Below are positions 7,525-15,081 of a stretch of 25,017 bases of DNA, in pieces. The notes under the pieces were generated by a model. The model worked only from the letters and a program-made list of their open reading frames with translations. It did not search any database and was not told the DNA's origin. Source of the DNA: Caldifarciminota bacterium (GTDB lineage Bacteria; Hydrothermota; Hydrothermia; B15-G9; WFZT01). The stretch's first letter is position 1; every line of letters starts with the position of its first letter. The position numbers were made by a program, and so were the translations under genes. The stretch is taken from contig JALSOD010000291.1 in assembly GCA_026986655.1 (NCBI GenBank), forward strand, positions 1-25,017. Reading direction: 5' to 3'.

Positions 7525-8448
7525 ATGGAAATACATGAAATCCTGTTGACCATTGTATTTTTCATTGTTATCGGTGGCCTCATTTATATTGACCTTGAGG
7601 TTTTGAACAAGAAGTCTCACGTAATTTCCACGGGTGAAGCAGCCCTTTATAGTTTCATGTGGATAAGTATTGCCCTGCTGTTTAATCTTGGTATTTATTT
7701 TTATATCGGAAAAGAGAAAGCTGTGGAATTCTTAACCGCCTATCTTGTTGAGGAATCCTTAAGTATCGATAACTTGTTTGTTTTTGTTGTTATTCTCTCC
7801 AAATTTGACATTCATCCTAAGTATCAACCTCGCGTTCTGAAATGGGGAATCCTTGGTGCAATTGTTTTTAGAGGAATTTTTATTGTTGCGGGGATTGAGC
7901 TGATAAAGATGTTTGAGTGGATGATTTACGTCTTTGGTCTCGTTTTGATTTATACCGGAGTTAAACTATTCTTTGAAAAGGATAAGGTGATTGATCCCTC
8001 AGAAAGCAGGGTTTTGAAATTCCTGAGGAAAAATTTTCCTGTGACTTTCAGAGATCACGAGGGGAGATTTTTTATAAAGAAGATGGGGAAAAGATTCATA
8101 ACAACCATGTTCCTCGCCCTTGCCCTTATAGAGACCTCGGACATAATTTTTGCATTTGATTCTATCCCTGCGGTTATTGCTATAACCCGTGACCCTTTTA
8201 TAGCTTACACCTCCAATATCTTTGCAGTTCTTGGCCTGAGATCAATTTACTTTTTAATCAGCAACCTGGTGATGATTTTCAAATTCCTGAAGTATGGAGT
8301 TGCAACAATCCTGGTTTTTGTTGGTGTCAAGATGCTGATTTCTCATTATTACGAAATTCACAATGTGATTTCACTGCTCATTATAGCTTCCATTCTTGGG
8401 CTTTCAATTTTGTTGTCTATTCTCATTCCTCAGAAGGGTAGTTCGTAG
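7525..8448 (+). CDS. TerC/Alx-family integral membrane protein
   Basis: A 307-residue polytopic membrane protein of the TerC family (COG0861), related to E. coli Alx. Members have been linked to manganese export and to metalation of secreted proteins. About eight to nine hydrophobic segments are visible. Family motifs are VEESLSIDNLFVF (residues near 76-88), whose acidic and asparagine residues lie within the membrane, and the later ETSDIIFAFDSIPAVIAIT with the paired aspartates, followed by DPFIAYTSNIFAVLGLRSIYF. No yybP-ykoY manganese riboswitch or other structured leader is apparent, and the gene appears leaderless. Metal specificity is inferred from relatives, not from anything unique here. 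Confidence 0.9.
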   Translation: MEIHEILLTIVFFIVIGGLIYIDLEVLNKKSHVISTGEAALYSFMWISIALLFNLGIYFYIGKEKAVEFLTAYLVEESLSIDNLFVFVVILSKFDIHPKYQPRVLKWGILGAIVFRGIFIVAGIELIKMFEWMIYVFGLVLIYTGVKLFFEKDKVIDPSESRVLKFLRKNFPVTFRDHEGRFFIKKMGKRFITTMFLALALIETSDIIFAFDSIPAVIAITRDPFIAYTSNIFAVLGLRSIYFLISNLVMIFKFLKYGVATILVFVGVKMLISHYYEIHNVISLLIIASILGLSILLSILIPQKGSS

Positions 8449-8509
8449 TTACTGCCGTTATAATATTTCACCGAAACATCTTTGTGAATTTATCTAAAGG
8501 TGAGGTGAG

Positions 8510-9718
8510 ATGGAATTCTTAATAGTGTTGACCCTGCTGATAGGATTTTTCATGACATGGGGGATAGGTGCGAACGACACGGCCAATTCTATGAGCACGG
8601 CTGTTGGAGCTAAGGCGATTACACCCATGCAGGCTGTGGTGATTGCTGCGATACTCGAGTTCACTGGCTCTTATTTCTTTGGTAAACACGTCACAGAGAC
8701 GATCAGAAAGGGGATAATAAATCCTCAGGTGATCAATAACGCGACGGTTGTAATTTACGGTTCTCTTGCTGCCCTTCTGAGTGCCGGTGTGTGGCTACTG
8801 ATTGCGAGTTATTATGGACTTCCTGTTTCTACAACCCACTCGATCATAGGTGGAATTGTCGGGTATGGTCTGATCTACGCCGGACCGAAAATTGTCAACT
8901 GGCATAAGCTTTTTTACGTGGTTTTAAGCTGGATTGTGTCGCCCATTCTTGGTGGACTCGTGGGGTTTGCTGTTTTCTGGCTAATAAGGTATTCGATTCT
9001 GAATACGGATAAACCCTTTGAAAACGCAAAAAAATGGGCACCTTTCTGGATTTCGCTTGCATTTTTTATCGTGGGAATGACTTTTTATATCAAAACGGTC
9101 CACGGTAAGGATATCCTTAAAGCTGGCTTATTCGGAATTGCGTTTGCCACTGTTGCATTCCTGGTCTCTAAGATCTGGATGCACGTGCATAAAGATTCGG
9201 CCGATGAATACAGGGCCGTTGAGAATATTTTTAAACGTGTTCAGGTTTTGACATCCTGCTATGTTGCTCTTGCCCACGGTGCTAACGACGTAGCCAATGC
9301 AATTGGTCCAGTGGCAGCTGTTTACACTGCCATCAAAGGTGGTCTTTCAGGTTTTATGGTGCCCGTACCCAAGTGGATCCTTGCCTACGGAGGAATTGGG
9401 ATAGCTGTCGGTGTCACAACCTATGGATACAGGGTGATGAGAACCGTCGGCTCAAGAATAACCGAGCTCACAAACACGCGTGGATTCAGCATCGACTTTG
9501 CAGCGGCCTCAGTCGTTCTTGTTGCCTCAAGACTGGGATTACCCATTTCAACCACACACACGGTAGTAGGAGCTGTTGTAGGGGTGGGACTTGCCCGTGG
9601 ACTCAACGCCATAAACAAAGGGGTCCTGAGAGATATTGTTATTTCCTGGTTTGTTACTGTCCCTGTTGCTGCCATAATGGCAGCTGTATTCTTTAAAATA
9701 TTCATGCACATTTTATAG
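8510..9718 (+). CDS. pit: PiT-family inorganic phosphate permease
   Basis: A 402-residue low-affinity phosphate (metal-phosphate) symporter in the inner membrane. The family's internal duplication is clear: GANDTANSMSTAVGAKAI near residue 21 is echoed by HGANDVANAIGPVAAVYT near 260, and PVSTTHSIIGGIVGYG is echoed by PISTTHTVVGAVVGVGLARG. These repeats form the phosphate site. The ribosome binding site is the purine run GGTGAGGTGAG just before the ATG. A TATAAT at 8459-8464 could be its -10 box, but I find no good -35, so this promoter is uncertain. It is followed by the DUF47 gene, the usual partner of bacterial PiT genes. Confidence 0.95.
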   Translation: MEFLIVLTLLIGFFMTWGIGANDTANSMSTAVGAKAITPMQAVVIAAILEFTGSYFFGKHVTETIRKGIINPQVINNATVVIYGSLAALLSAGVWLLIASYYGLPVSTTHSIIGGIVGYGLIYAGPKIVNWHKLFYVVLSWIVSPILGGLVGFAVFWLIRYSILNTDKPFENAKKWAPFWISLAFFIVGMTFYIKTVHGKDILKAGLFGIAFATVAFLVSKIWMHVHKDSADEYRAVENIFKRVQVLTSCYVALAHGANDVANAIGPVAAVYTAIKGGLSGFMVPVPKWILAYGGIGIAVGVTTYGYRVMRTVGSRITELTNTRGFSIDFAAASVVLVASRLGLPISTTHTVVGAVVGVGLARGLNAINKGVLRDIVISWFVTVPVAAIMAAVFFKIFMHIL

Positions 9719-9729
9719 GAGGTGGAACT

Positions 9730-10410
9730 ATGCCTTTCTGGTTAAAGATTTTCTCTAAAAGTCCGTTTAAACCCATGATTGAGCATGGGAAAATTGTCAA
9801 AGAAACCGTTGAGACACTTGAGCTTGCCGTTGTTGAATGGTATAAGCAAAATTACGATGAGATGGAAAAACTCTGTGGCCGTGTGGATCAACTCGAAAAG
9901 GAAGCCGATAAAATTAAAGAATCCATCAGAGATTCCCTGAGTCACAGAATAATGATGCCGGTTAGCCGAAACGACGTTTTGCTCTACCTCTACTATCAGG
10001 ACAAGATTGCAGATACAGCCCAGGATGTGGCAAAATGGCTCCCTCTCCGCAAACACAAGGATCTCCTGCCTGAAGAATTGAGAAAGATTATCCTTGAGAT
10101 GGCAAAAGAAAGTATTGATGCAGTAAGAGGAGTATATGACGGTATAGCTCAACTCGACATTGTACTCGAGAGTGGGTTCAACGAACAGGAAATAGAGAAG
10201 GAATATGAGATTATTAAAAAGGTTGAGATGGTTGAGAGCAAAATAGACAAATATGTGAGCTACATCCTGAATTATGTTTTTCAGCACGACGATGAAATGA
10301 AGTATTCAGAGGCGATTTATATCCTCAGCCTGTCAAGGTTACTGAGTTCTATTTCTGATAAGGCGAAAGATTCTGTCGAAAGAATCAGACAAATGCTCGC
10401 CAGATCTTAA
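9730..10410 (+). CDS. DUF47 (PhoU-like) protein, partner of the phosphate permease
   Basis: A 226-residue, almost all-helical cytoplasmic protein of the DUF47/TIGR00153 family, which folds like PhoU. Visible family features are the N-terminal PFKPMIEHGKIVKETVETLE helix, the CGRVDQLEKEADKIKESIRDSL segment, and SRNDVLLYLYYQDKIADTAQDVAKWL (in pieces) with the acidic residues that bind metal in PhoU-like proteins. It starts 11 bases after the permease stop with AGGAGGTGG as ribosome binding site, so the two genes form a bicistron. It likely restrains or tunes PiT activity. Its last 26 bases overlap the 3' end of the convergent BcsB-like gene. Confidence 0.92.
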   Translation: MPFWLKIFSKSPFKPMIEHGKIVKETVETLELAVVEWYKQNYDEMEKLCGRVDQLEKEADKIKESIRDSLSHRIMMPVSRNDVLLYLYYQDKIADTAQDVAKWLPLRKHKDLLPEELRKIILEMAKESIDAVRGVYDGIAQLDIVLESGFNEQEIEKEYEIIKKVEMVESKIDKYVSYILNYVFQHDDEMKYSEAIYILSLSRLLSSISDKAKDSVERIRQMLARS

Positions 10411-12304
10411 TGATTACGAAGATAACCAAAATACTTGCGAAAGCAAGGATCACTAAAGTCAAATAGTCGAACGGGGCTCCTCCTGAACTGGATAAGTTAA
10501 TCTTCGAGAGGGGTTCTATGTACTTGTTTTCCGAGCTTGACAGGTTTATCTTTGTTCCGACGAGAAAAGCTGCCGATTGCTTCGATTTGAAGATTGACGC
10601 AATTCTTTGAATCTGCTCTCTATCGACTCCGTGAAGGATAAGAAATGTTCTGTAAACACTTTTTGAAGGATAAACCAACTCCTCGATGTATGTCGAAGAA
10701 TCTGCCGGGCTCACGATGTCGAAGTCGTGACCAATTAAAACCAGGTTGCGGTTAGATGCGAGTTTCTGGGAACTGTCGGCAGTGGAGAGAATCAGATCCC
10801 CATTTATAACTCCTGTGAGACCTATAAATCTCGAGAATATAATTGCAAGGTAGAACCTATCCAGACTCATGTGATCAAGCACTATAGCTGTTTTCAATCT
10901 TCCGTATGTTGCTCCAAATGGAAAAGCGAAGTGTGTTAAATGCTTGAGATCAGGGAGTGATGCGTTCCAGGTCCTTTTTATCTCAATCCGTGAGTCATTA
11001 TTGATCTTAATATAAGGCTCAACATCAGGGGTGAGCCCTTTAAGCTTTGCGGTGATTATCAATTCATTCTCCTCTCTTAGCAAATTCGATGGAATATCAA
11101 GAATAACATCTTGACTCAATTGCTCTATGGTGTATCGACCTATTTCGTTTTTGTTAAAATAAACGATCACATTTGATGAGAAAGTATCAAGGTATTTGTT
11201 TGGTTTAAATTTAAGGATGATCCTGTTTGACGAAGGAGAAAAATGGGTTCCGGGCAGGAAGTTAATCCTTAATGTCGTGTCGACTTCAAATCCTTTTAAA
11301 ACGATATCATCCCATCCCAGATCTCCAAATGTAAAGTTCCCCTGAGGTGGAGCAACCCATTTCATTTTGAAGAAGTCACCGGTTTGGCCCTTAAGTATTG
11401 AATAATTACGGATTTTAGAATAATGTTCAGATACCAGAGCTGACAGAGCTTTTTTCACACCGTTTGGGCTGTTGCTGGAGACAATAATAACGGGCAGTCC
11501 CCTATTGTTGTACAGGAAAACCAATAAGCCGTTGTTTCCAGAAATGTTTTCGCCTTTTATCGATTTCCAGATGAGTTTCCCACGTCCATCCCTGACGATA
11601 GTTAATCCAGCTGATTCCCTCAATTTATCCACCAATCCTGTCAGGTATGGCTGATCCATTGGAGTTCCAATAATTACAACTCCACCTTCATCTATTGTGG
11701 CGGGATTAGCCGTTACTGAAATTTTCACACTGTCCCCATACAAAAAGCCTATCGCCTGGGAAAAGAGAGACATGGATGTAAGAAGTTTTATATTTTTGCT
11801 GTCAGGATAGATTAGATAAACTTTACCGTGTGATTCCTCGATAAACTCGTCTAAATTTTTAAAAATATCCGATTTTGAGCCTGTAACACGTGCTTTCACC
11901 CAGATGGAATCCAGCTCGATTAGATCTCTAACGGTGTTAATCCCTTCTGAATTCAGGAAAAATTCGAGTCTGTTGTACTTGGAAAGCCATGTTGATGAAA
12001 ACGGTGCCATAAGGTAGCCGGTGGTATCTTTCACCTTGAAATTCGAAATTACGTGATAATTCAACGATACTTTGAGATTTAAAGGAAATGTATTCTCACG
12101 TGTTAGAACACGGTACTTGATTCTTAAGACTGCTTCTCCGGGACCAATCATGTTTATAAAAGGTATCCTGAACATCTGGGTGTATCGATCAGAGGGAGAT
12201 TTTAGGATCACCGGTACCCGAATTCCTACTTCCGCATCTTTTATCCACCTGTACCCTGCCATTAGCGGCAGGATTATCAGAAAGGCAAAAAGAAACCTCT
12301 TCAT
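10385..12304 (-). CDS. BcsB-like membrane-anchored periplasmic protein (orphan)
   Basis: A 639-residue protein with a signal peptide (residues 1-16, FLFAFLIILPLMAG), a long periplasmic part and one C-terminal membrane helix (about 614-637) ending in a short basic tail, the topology of cellulose synthase subunit BcsB. The best family match is in the middle, about residues 325-420: FGDLGWDDIVLKGFEVDTTL (a jelly-roll strand set) followed by LKFKPNKYLDTFSSNVIVYFNKNEIGRY, the same order as the BcsB carbohydrate-binding and flavodoxin-like repeats. A second pair of such domains is suggested before and after. No glycosyltransferase BcsA, BcsC or BcsZ is adjacent, so it may serve another exopolysaccharide synthase. 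It is 49 bases after the DJ-1 gene on the same strand, with no Shine-Dalgarno; TATAAT lies only two bases before the ATG. Family assignment is likely; function is inference. Confidence 0.7.
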   Translation of the reverse strand: MKRFLFAFLIILPLMAGYRWIKDAEVGIRVPVILKSPSDRYTQMFRIPFINMIGPGEAVLRIKYRVLTRENTFPLNLKVSLNYHVISNFKVKDTTGYLMAPFSSTWLSKYNRLEFFLNSEGINTVRDLIELDSIWVKARVTGSKSDIFKNLDEFIEESHGKVYLIYPDSKNIKLLTSMSLFSQAIGFLYGDSVKISVTANPATIDEGGVVIIGTPMDQPYLTGLVDKLRESAGLTIVRDGRGKLIWKSIKGENISGNNGLLVFLYNNRGLPVIIVSSNSPNGVKKALSALVSEHYSKIRNYSILKGQTGDFFKMKWVAPPQGNFTFGDLGWDDIVLKGFEVDTTLRINFLPGTHFSPSSNRIILKFKPNKYLDTFSSNVIVYFNKNEIGRYTIEQLSQDVILDIPSNLLREENELIITAKLKGLTPDVEPYIKINNDSRIEIKRTWNASLPDLKHLTHFAFPFGATYGRLKTAIVLDHMSLDRFYLAIIFSRFIGLTGVINGDLILSTADSSQKLASNRNLVLIGHDFDIVSPADSSTYIEELVYPSKSVYRTFLILHGVDREQIQRIASIFKSKQSAAFLVGTKINLSSSENKYIEPLSKINLSSSGGAPFDYLTLVILAFASILVIFVIIKIWRAFV

Positions 12305-12353
12305 TAATTATAGTTTAACGTAAAGCCTGGTACTTACCAAATGAGGAAAAAGT

Positions 12354-12857
12354 TTACTTAATAGAGTCAATTATAAACTTGAGATAGCCGGGCATGGCTT
12401 TCGGATCCTGTGCTGTGAACAAATTGCCATCCCTTTCAAATGGAGCCCCTGTGTAGTTACCACCAGCATTTTTTATGTCGTCTTTTATTGCAAAATAGCC
12501 TGTAACCTTCTTGTCTTTGATAATCCCTGCGGAGATGAGCACCCATGGACCGTGGCAGATTGTACATACCGGCTTTCCCAGTTCATACATTCTTCTTACA
12601 AATGTGAGAATTTTTTCGTTACGCCTCAATCTATCCGGTGCATATCCTCCTGGAATGAACACAATATCAAACTCGTTTTCCATACCTTCTCTTATGGCCA
12701 CGTTTGATCTAAATTTCAAACCATTTTTACCCCTGTATTCACGGACATCAGGAGCAACGACTGTAACTTCCCAGCCTTCTTCCTGGAATCTGTAAAATGG
12801 ATACATGAATTCGGATTCTTCTACATAATCCTCAAGAAGAATGGCAACTTTCTTCAT
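12354..12857 (-). CDS. DJ-1/PfpI-family protein (class I glutamine amidotransferase-like)
   Basis: A 167-residue cytoplasmic protein of the DJ-1/PfpI superfamily. The nucleophile elbow is TICHGPW with C101 followed by H102, and the helper glutamate is probably E13 (VEESEFMYP aligns with FEDVELIYP of PfpI-type proteins). Length and the closing GNLFTAQDPKAMPGY motif are typical of the PfpI/YhbO branch. Proposed activities in this branch are peptidase, glyoxalase and protein or nucleotide deglycase; the last is disputed. The ribosome binding site is AGGAGGTG before the ATG at 12857. It lies 11 bases downstream of uvrB on the same strand, hence almost certainly co-transcribed with it. Confidence 0.9.
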   Translation of the reverse strand: MKKVAILLEDYVEESEFMYPFYRFQEEGWEVTVVAPDVREYRGKNGLKFRSNVAIREGMENEFDIVFIPGGYAPDRLRRNEKILTFVRRMYELGKPVCTICHGPWVLISAGIIKDKKVTGYFAIKDDIKNAGGNYTGAPFERDGNLFTAQDPKAMPGYLKFIIDSIK

Positions 12858-12868
12858 GGTTTCACCTC

Positions 12869-14905
12869 CTAAAAGATGTAAGTTTTCTTACGTTTTTTCT
12901 TGATTCTATTGGATTTTTTCTGACCCTTGATCTCAAAAAGAGCGTCTCTATAGAGTGCTGCCTTCTCAAAATCGAGGAGTGATGCAGCGATTTTCATTCT
13001 TCTCTCAAGCTCCTCGATGAGTTCAAATTTGCCAAGTGTTTTCTTTAGATTTTCAATTTCTCCCTTGACCTCGTCCTCCTCACGCGTAAGTATTCTCTCG
13101 TCTGCAACTTTTGTAGTCTGGAGAACCTGATCCACGGATTTCTTGATAGTTTTTGGAGTAATCCCGTGCTTTTTATTGTACTCCATCTGTAGTTTTCGAC
13201 GTCTTTCGGTTTCTTCTATGGCCTTTTTCATAGCTGGTGTGATATTGTCTGCATACATGATGACTTCTCCGGCAGCGTTCCTTGCTGCCCTCCCGGCGAT
13301 CTGAATAAGAGAAGTCTCTGATCTCAAAAAACCGGTTTTATCGGCATCAGTTATTATTACAAGTGATACTTCTGGTAAATCGAGCCCTTCACGAAGCAGG
13401 TTGACACCGACAAGGACATCAAATTTACCGAGTCTCAACTCCCTTAAAATTTCCACTCTTTCTATGGCATCTATCTCTGAATGCAGGTATTTTACGCGGA
13501 ATCCCATCTTTAGAAGGTAATCTGCAAGGTCCTCAGCCATTCTTTTTGTAAGGGTTGTGATCAACACCCTCTCTTTCTTTTCCACCCTTATGGAGATTTC
13601 ATCAATAATGTCATCTATCTGATGTTTTGTGGGTTTTACCGTTATTTTGGGATCTACGAGTCCGGTGGGGCGTATGATTTGTTCCACTATGAGGCCCCCC
13701 GATTTTTTGATTTCGTACGGTCCGGGAGTGGCAGACATGAAGATAACTTTGTCCCACATTTCCTCGAGTTCACTGAATTTTAGAGGTCTATTGTCAAGCG
13801 CGGATGGAAGTCTGAAACCGTATTCCACGAGGGTAAGCTTTCTTGAGCGATCTCCATTGTACATTCCCATAAGCTGAGGAACGGTTACATGGGATTCGTC
13901 AATAATCATTAGAAAGTCGTCTGGAAAGTAGTCGATGAGTGTCCAAGGTCTCTGGCCGGGCTTTCTGCCTGATAGATGCCTGGAGTAGTTTTCCACCCCC
14001 TGGCAATAACCTATTTCACGGAGCATCTCTAAATCAAATCTTGTTCTTTGCTCAAGTCGCTGAGCTTCAAGAAACTTTCCCTGTATCCGAAGTTCTTTTA
14101 ATCTCTCCTCAAGCTCTTTCTCAATCGATTTGATTGCCATTTCTATCTTGTCCCTTGTGGTTACCCAGTGACCTGCCGGATAAATCGCAATTTTCTCCCT
14201 TTCCTCCAGAATTTCATCAGTCAGAGGATGAATTACTTCAATAGAATCTACTTCATCCCCGAAAAATTCTATCCTGACTATGTTTTCTTCGTAGGCCGGG
14301 ATAAGCTCTACCACGTCTCCCCTGACCCTGAATGTACCCCTCTGTAGATCATAATCGTTCCGTGTGTACTGGATTTCTACCAGTCTTCTCAAGAAATCAT
14401 CCCTATCAAGTTCTTCTCCTCTCTCTACGAGAATGAACAATTTTTTGACGTCCTCGGGATCACCGAGTCCATAAATTGCTGAGACAGAGGCAACGATTAT
14501 CACGTCTTCTCTCTCCATGAGAGATGCAGTGGCCCGAAGTCTCATTCTTTCAATATCATCGTTTATGGAAGATTCCTTCTCAATATAAGTGTCTGTTTCA
14601 GGAATATAGGCCTCTGGTTGGTAATAATCATAGTAGGAGATAAAGTATTCGACAGCGTTTTCAGGGAAGAGCTGCTTAAATTCTCCATATAGCTGGGCTG
14701 CAAGGGTTTTATTGTGCGAGATCACAAGTGTTGGACGACCTATCTCCGCAATGACATTTGCAATTGTAAATGTCTTACCGCTGCCAGTCACACCCATTAG
14801 GACCTGAAATTTGTGTCCCTTTTTGAAGTTTTCAACAAGTTCACGTATAGCCTTTGGCTGGTCTCCTGTAGGCTTGTATGGAGACACTAACTTAAATTTT
14901 GCCAT
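12869..14905 (-). CDS. uvrB: Excinuclease ABC subunit UvrB
   Basis: A 678-residue DNA damage-recognition helicase of nucleotide excision repair; it takes lesions from UvrA and presents them to UvrC. Motifs in order: Walker A GVTGSGKT (38-45); the damage-probing beta-hairpin region YYDYYQPEAYIPETDTYIEK; Walker B DESHVTVPQ; motif III MSATPGPYE; helicase motifs V and VI LREGLDLPEVSLV and SLIQIAGRAARN; and the C-terminal UVR domain (about 632-665, LIEELERRMKIAASLLDFEKAA, in pieces) that contacts UvrC. All catalytic motifs are intact. The ATG at 14905 lacks a Shine-Dalgarno sequence but sits 8 bases below a -10 box of a good promoter, suggesting a leaderless message. DJ-1 and BcsB-like genes follow in the same direction. 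Confidence 0.97.
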   Translation of the reverse strand: MAKFKLVSPYKPTGDQPKAIRELVENFKKGHKFQVLMGVTGSGKTFTIANVIAEIGRPTLVISHNKTLAAQLYGEFKQLFPENAVEYFISYYDYYQPEAYIPETDTYIEKESSINDDIERMRLRATASLMEREDVIIVASVSAIYGLGDPEDVKKLFILVERGEELDRDDFLRRLVEIQYTRNDYDLQRGTFRVRGDVVELIPAYEENIVRIEFFGDEVDSIEVIHPLTDEILEEREKIAIYPAGHWVTTRDKIEMAIKSIEKELEERLKELRIQGKFLEAQRLEQRTRFDLEMLREIGYCQGVENYSRHLSGRKPGQRPWTLIDYFPDDFLMIIDESHVTVPQLMGMYNGDRSRKLTLVEYGFRLPSALDNRPLKFSELEEMWDKVIFMSATPGPYEIKKSGGLIVEQIIRPTGLVDPKITVKPTKHQIDDIIDEISIRVEKKERVLITTLTKRMAEDLADYLLKMGFRVKYLHSEIDAIERVEILRELRLGKFDVLVGVNLLREGLDLPEVSLVIITDADKTGFLRSETSLIQIAGRAARNAAGEVIMYADNITPAMKKAIEETERRRKLQMEYNKKHGITPKTIKKSVDQVLQTTKVADERILTREEDEVKGEIENLKKTLGKFELIEELERRMKIAASLLDFEKAALYRDALFEIKGQKKSNRIKKKRKKTYIF

Positions 14906-14913
14906 GATAGTTT

Positions 14914-14942
14914 AAGTTAAGAGAATCATATCCCCGTGTCAA
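14914..14942 (-). promoter_or_regulatory. Promoter of uvrB, predicted leaderless
   Basis: On the minus strand, a perfect TTGACA (14942-14937), a 17-bp spacer and TAACTT (14919-14914) stand 8 bases before the ATG at 14905. No Shine-Dalgarno sequence lies in the 8 bases (AAACTATC), so the message probably begins at or next to the start codon. I see no LexA-type box here. Confidence 0.65.
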
Positions 14943-15012
14943 TCCATCAAAAATTTTACGTATGACAATATTTTCAATCTTTTTAATTTTAGATAAAAGT
15001 CAATTGTGATAG

Positions 15013-15041
15013 TTGATGATTTTGCAAAGTTTCAATAAAAT
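15013..15041 (+). promoter_or_regulatory. Promoter of citrate synthase
   Basis: TTGATG (15013-15018), 17 bp, TAAAAT (15036-15041). The expected start near 15048 leaves about 34 bases of leader containing AAGGAGGT. The flanks are very AT-rich, which could act as an UP element. Unlike the divergent uvrB promoter, this gene keeps a normal leader. Confidence 0.5.
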
Positions 15042-15081
15042 TTAATTAATATAGAATTTCTTTCACAAGGAGGTAAAAACG

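Noticed and set aside
9742..10287. 181-codon open frame antisense to the DUF47 gene
   Set aside because: Shadow frame: the opposite strand encodes a well-supported DUF47 protein and no ribosome binding site or homology is visible.
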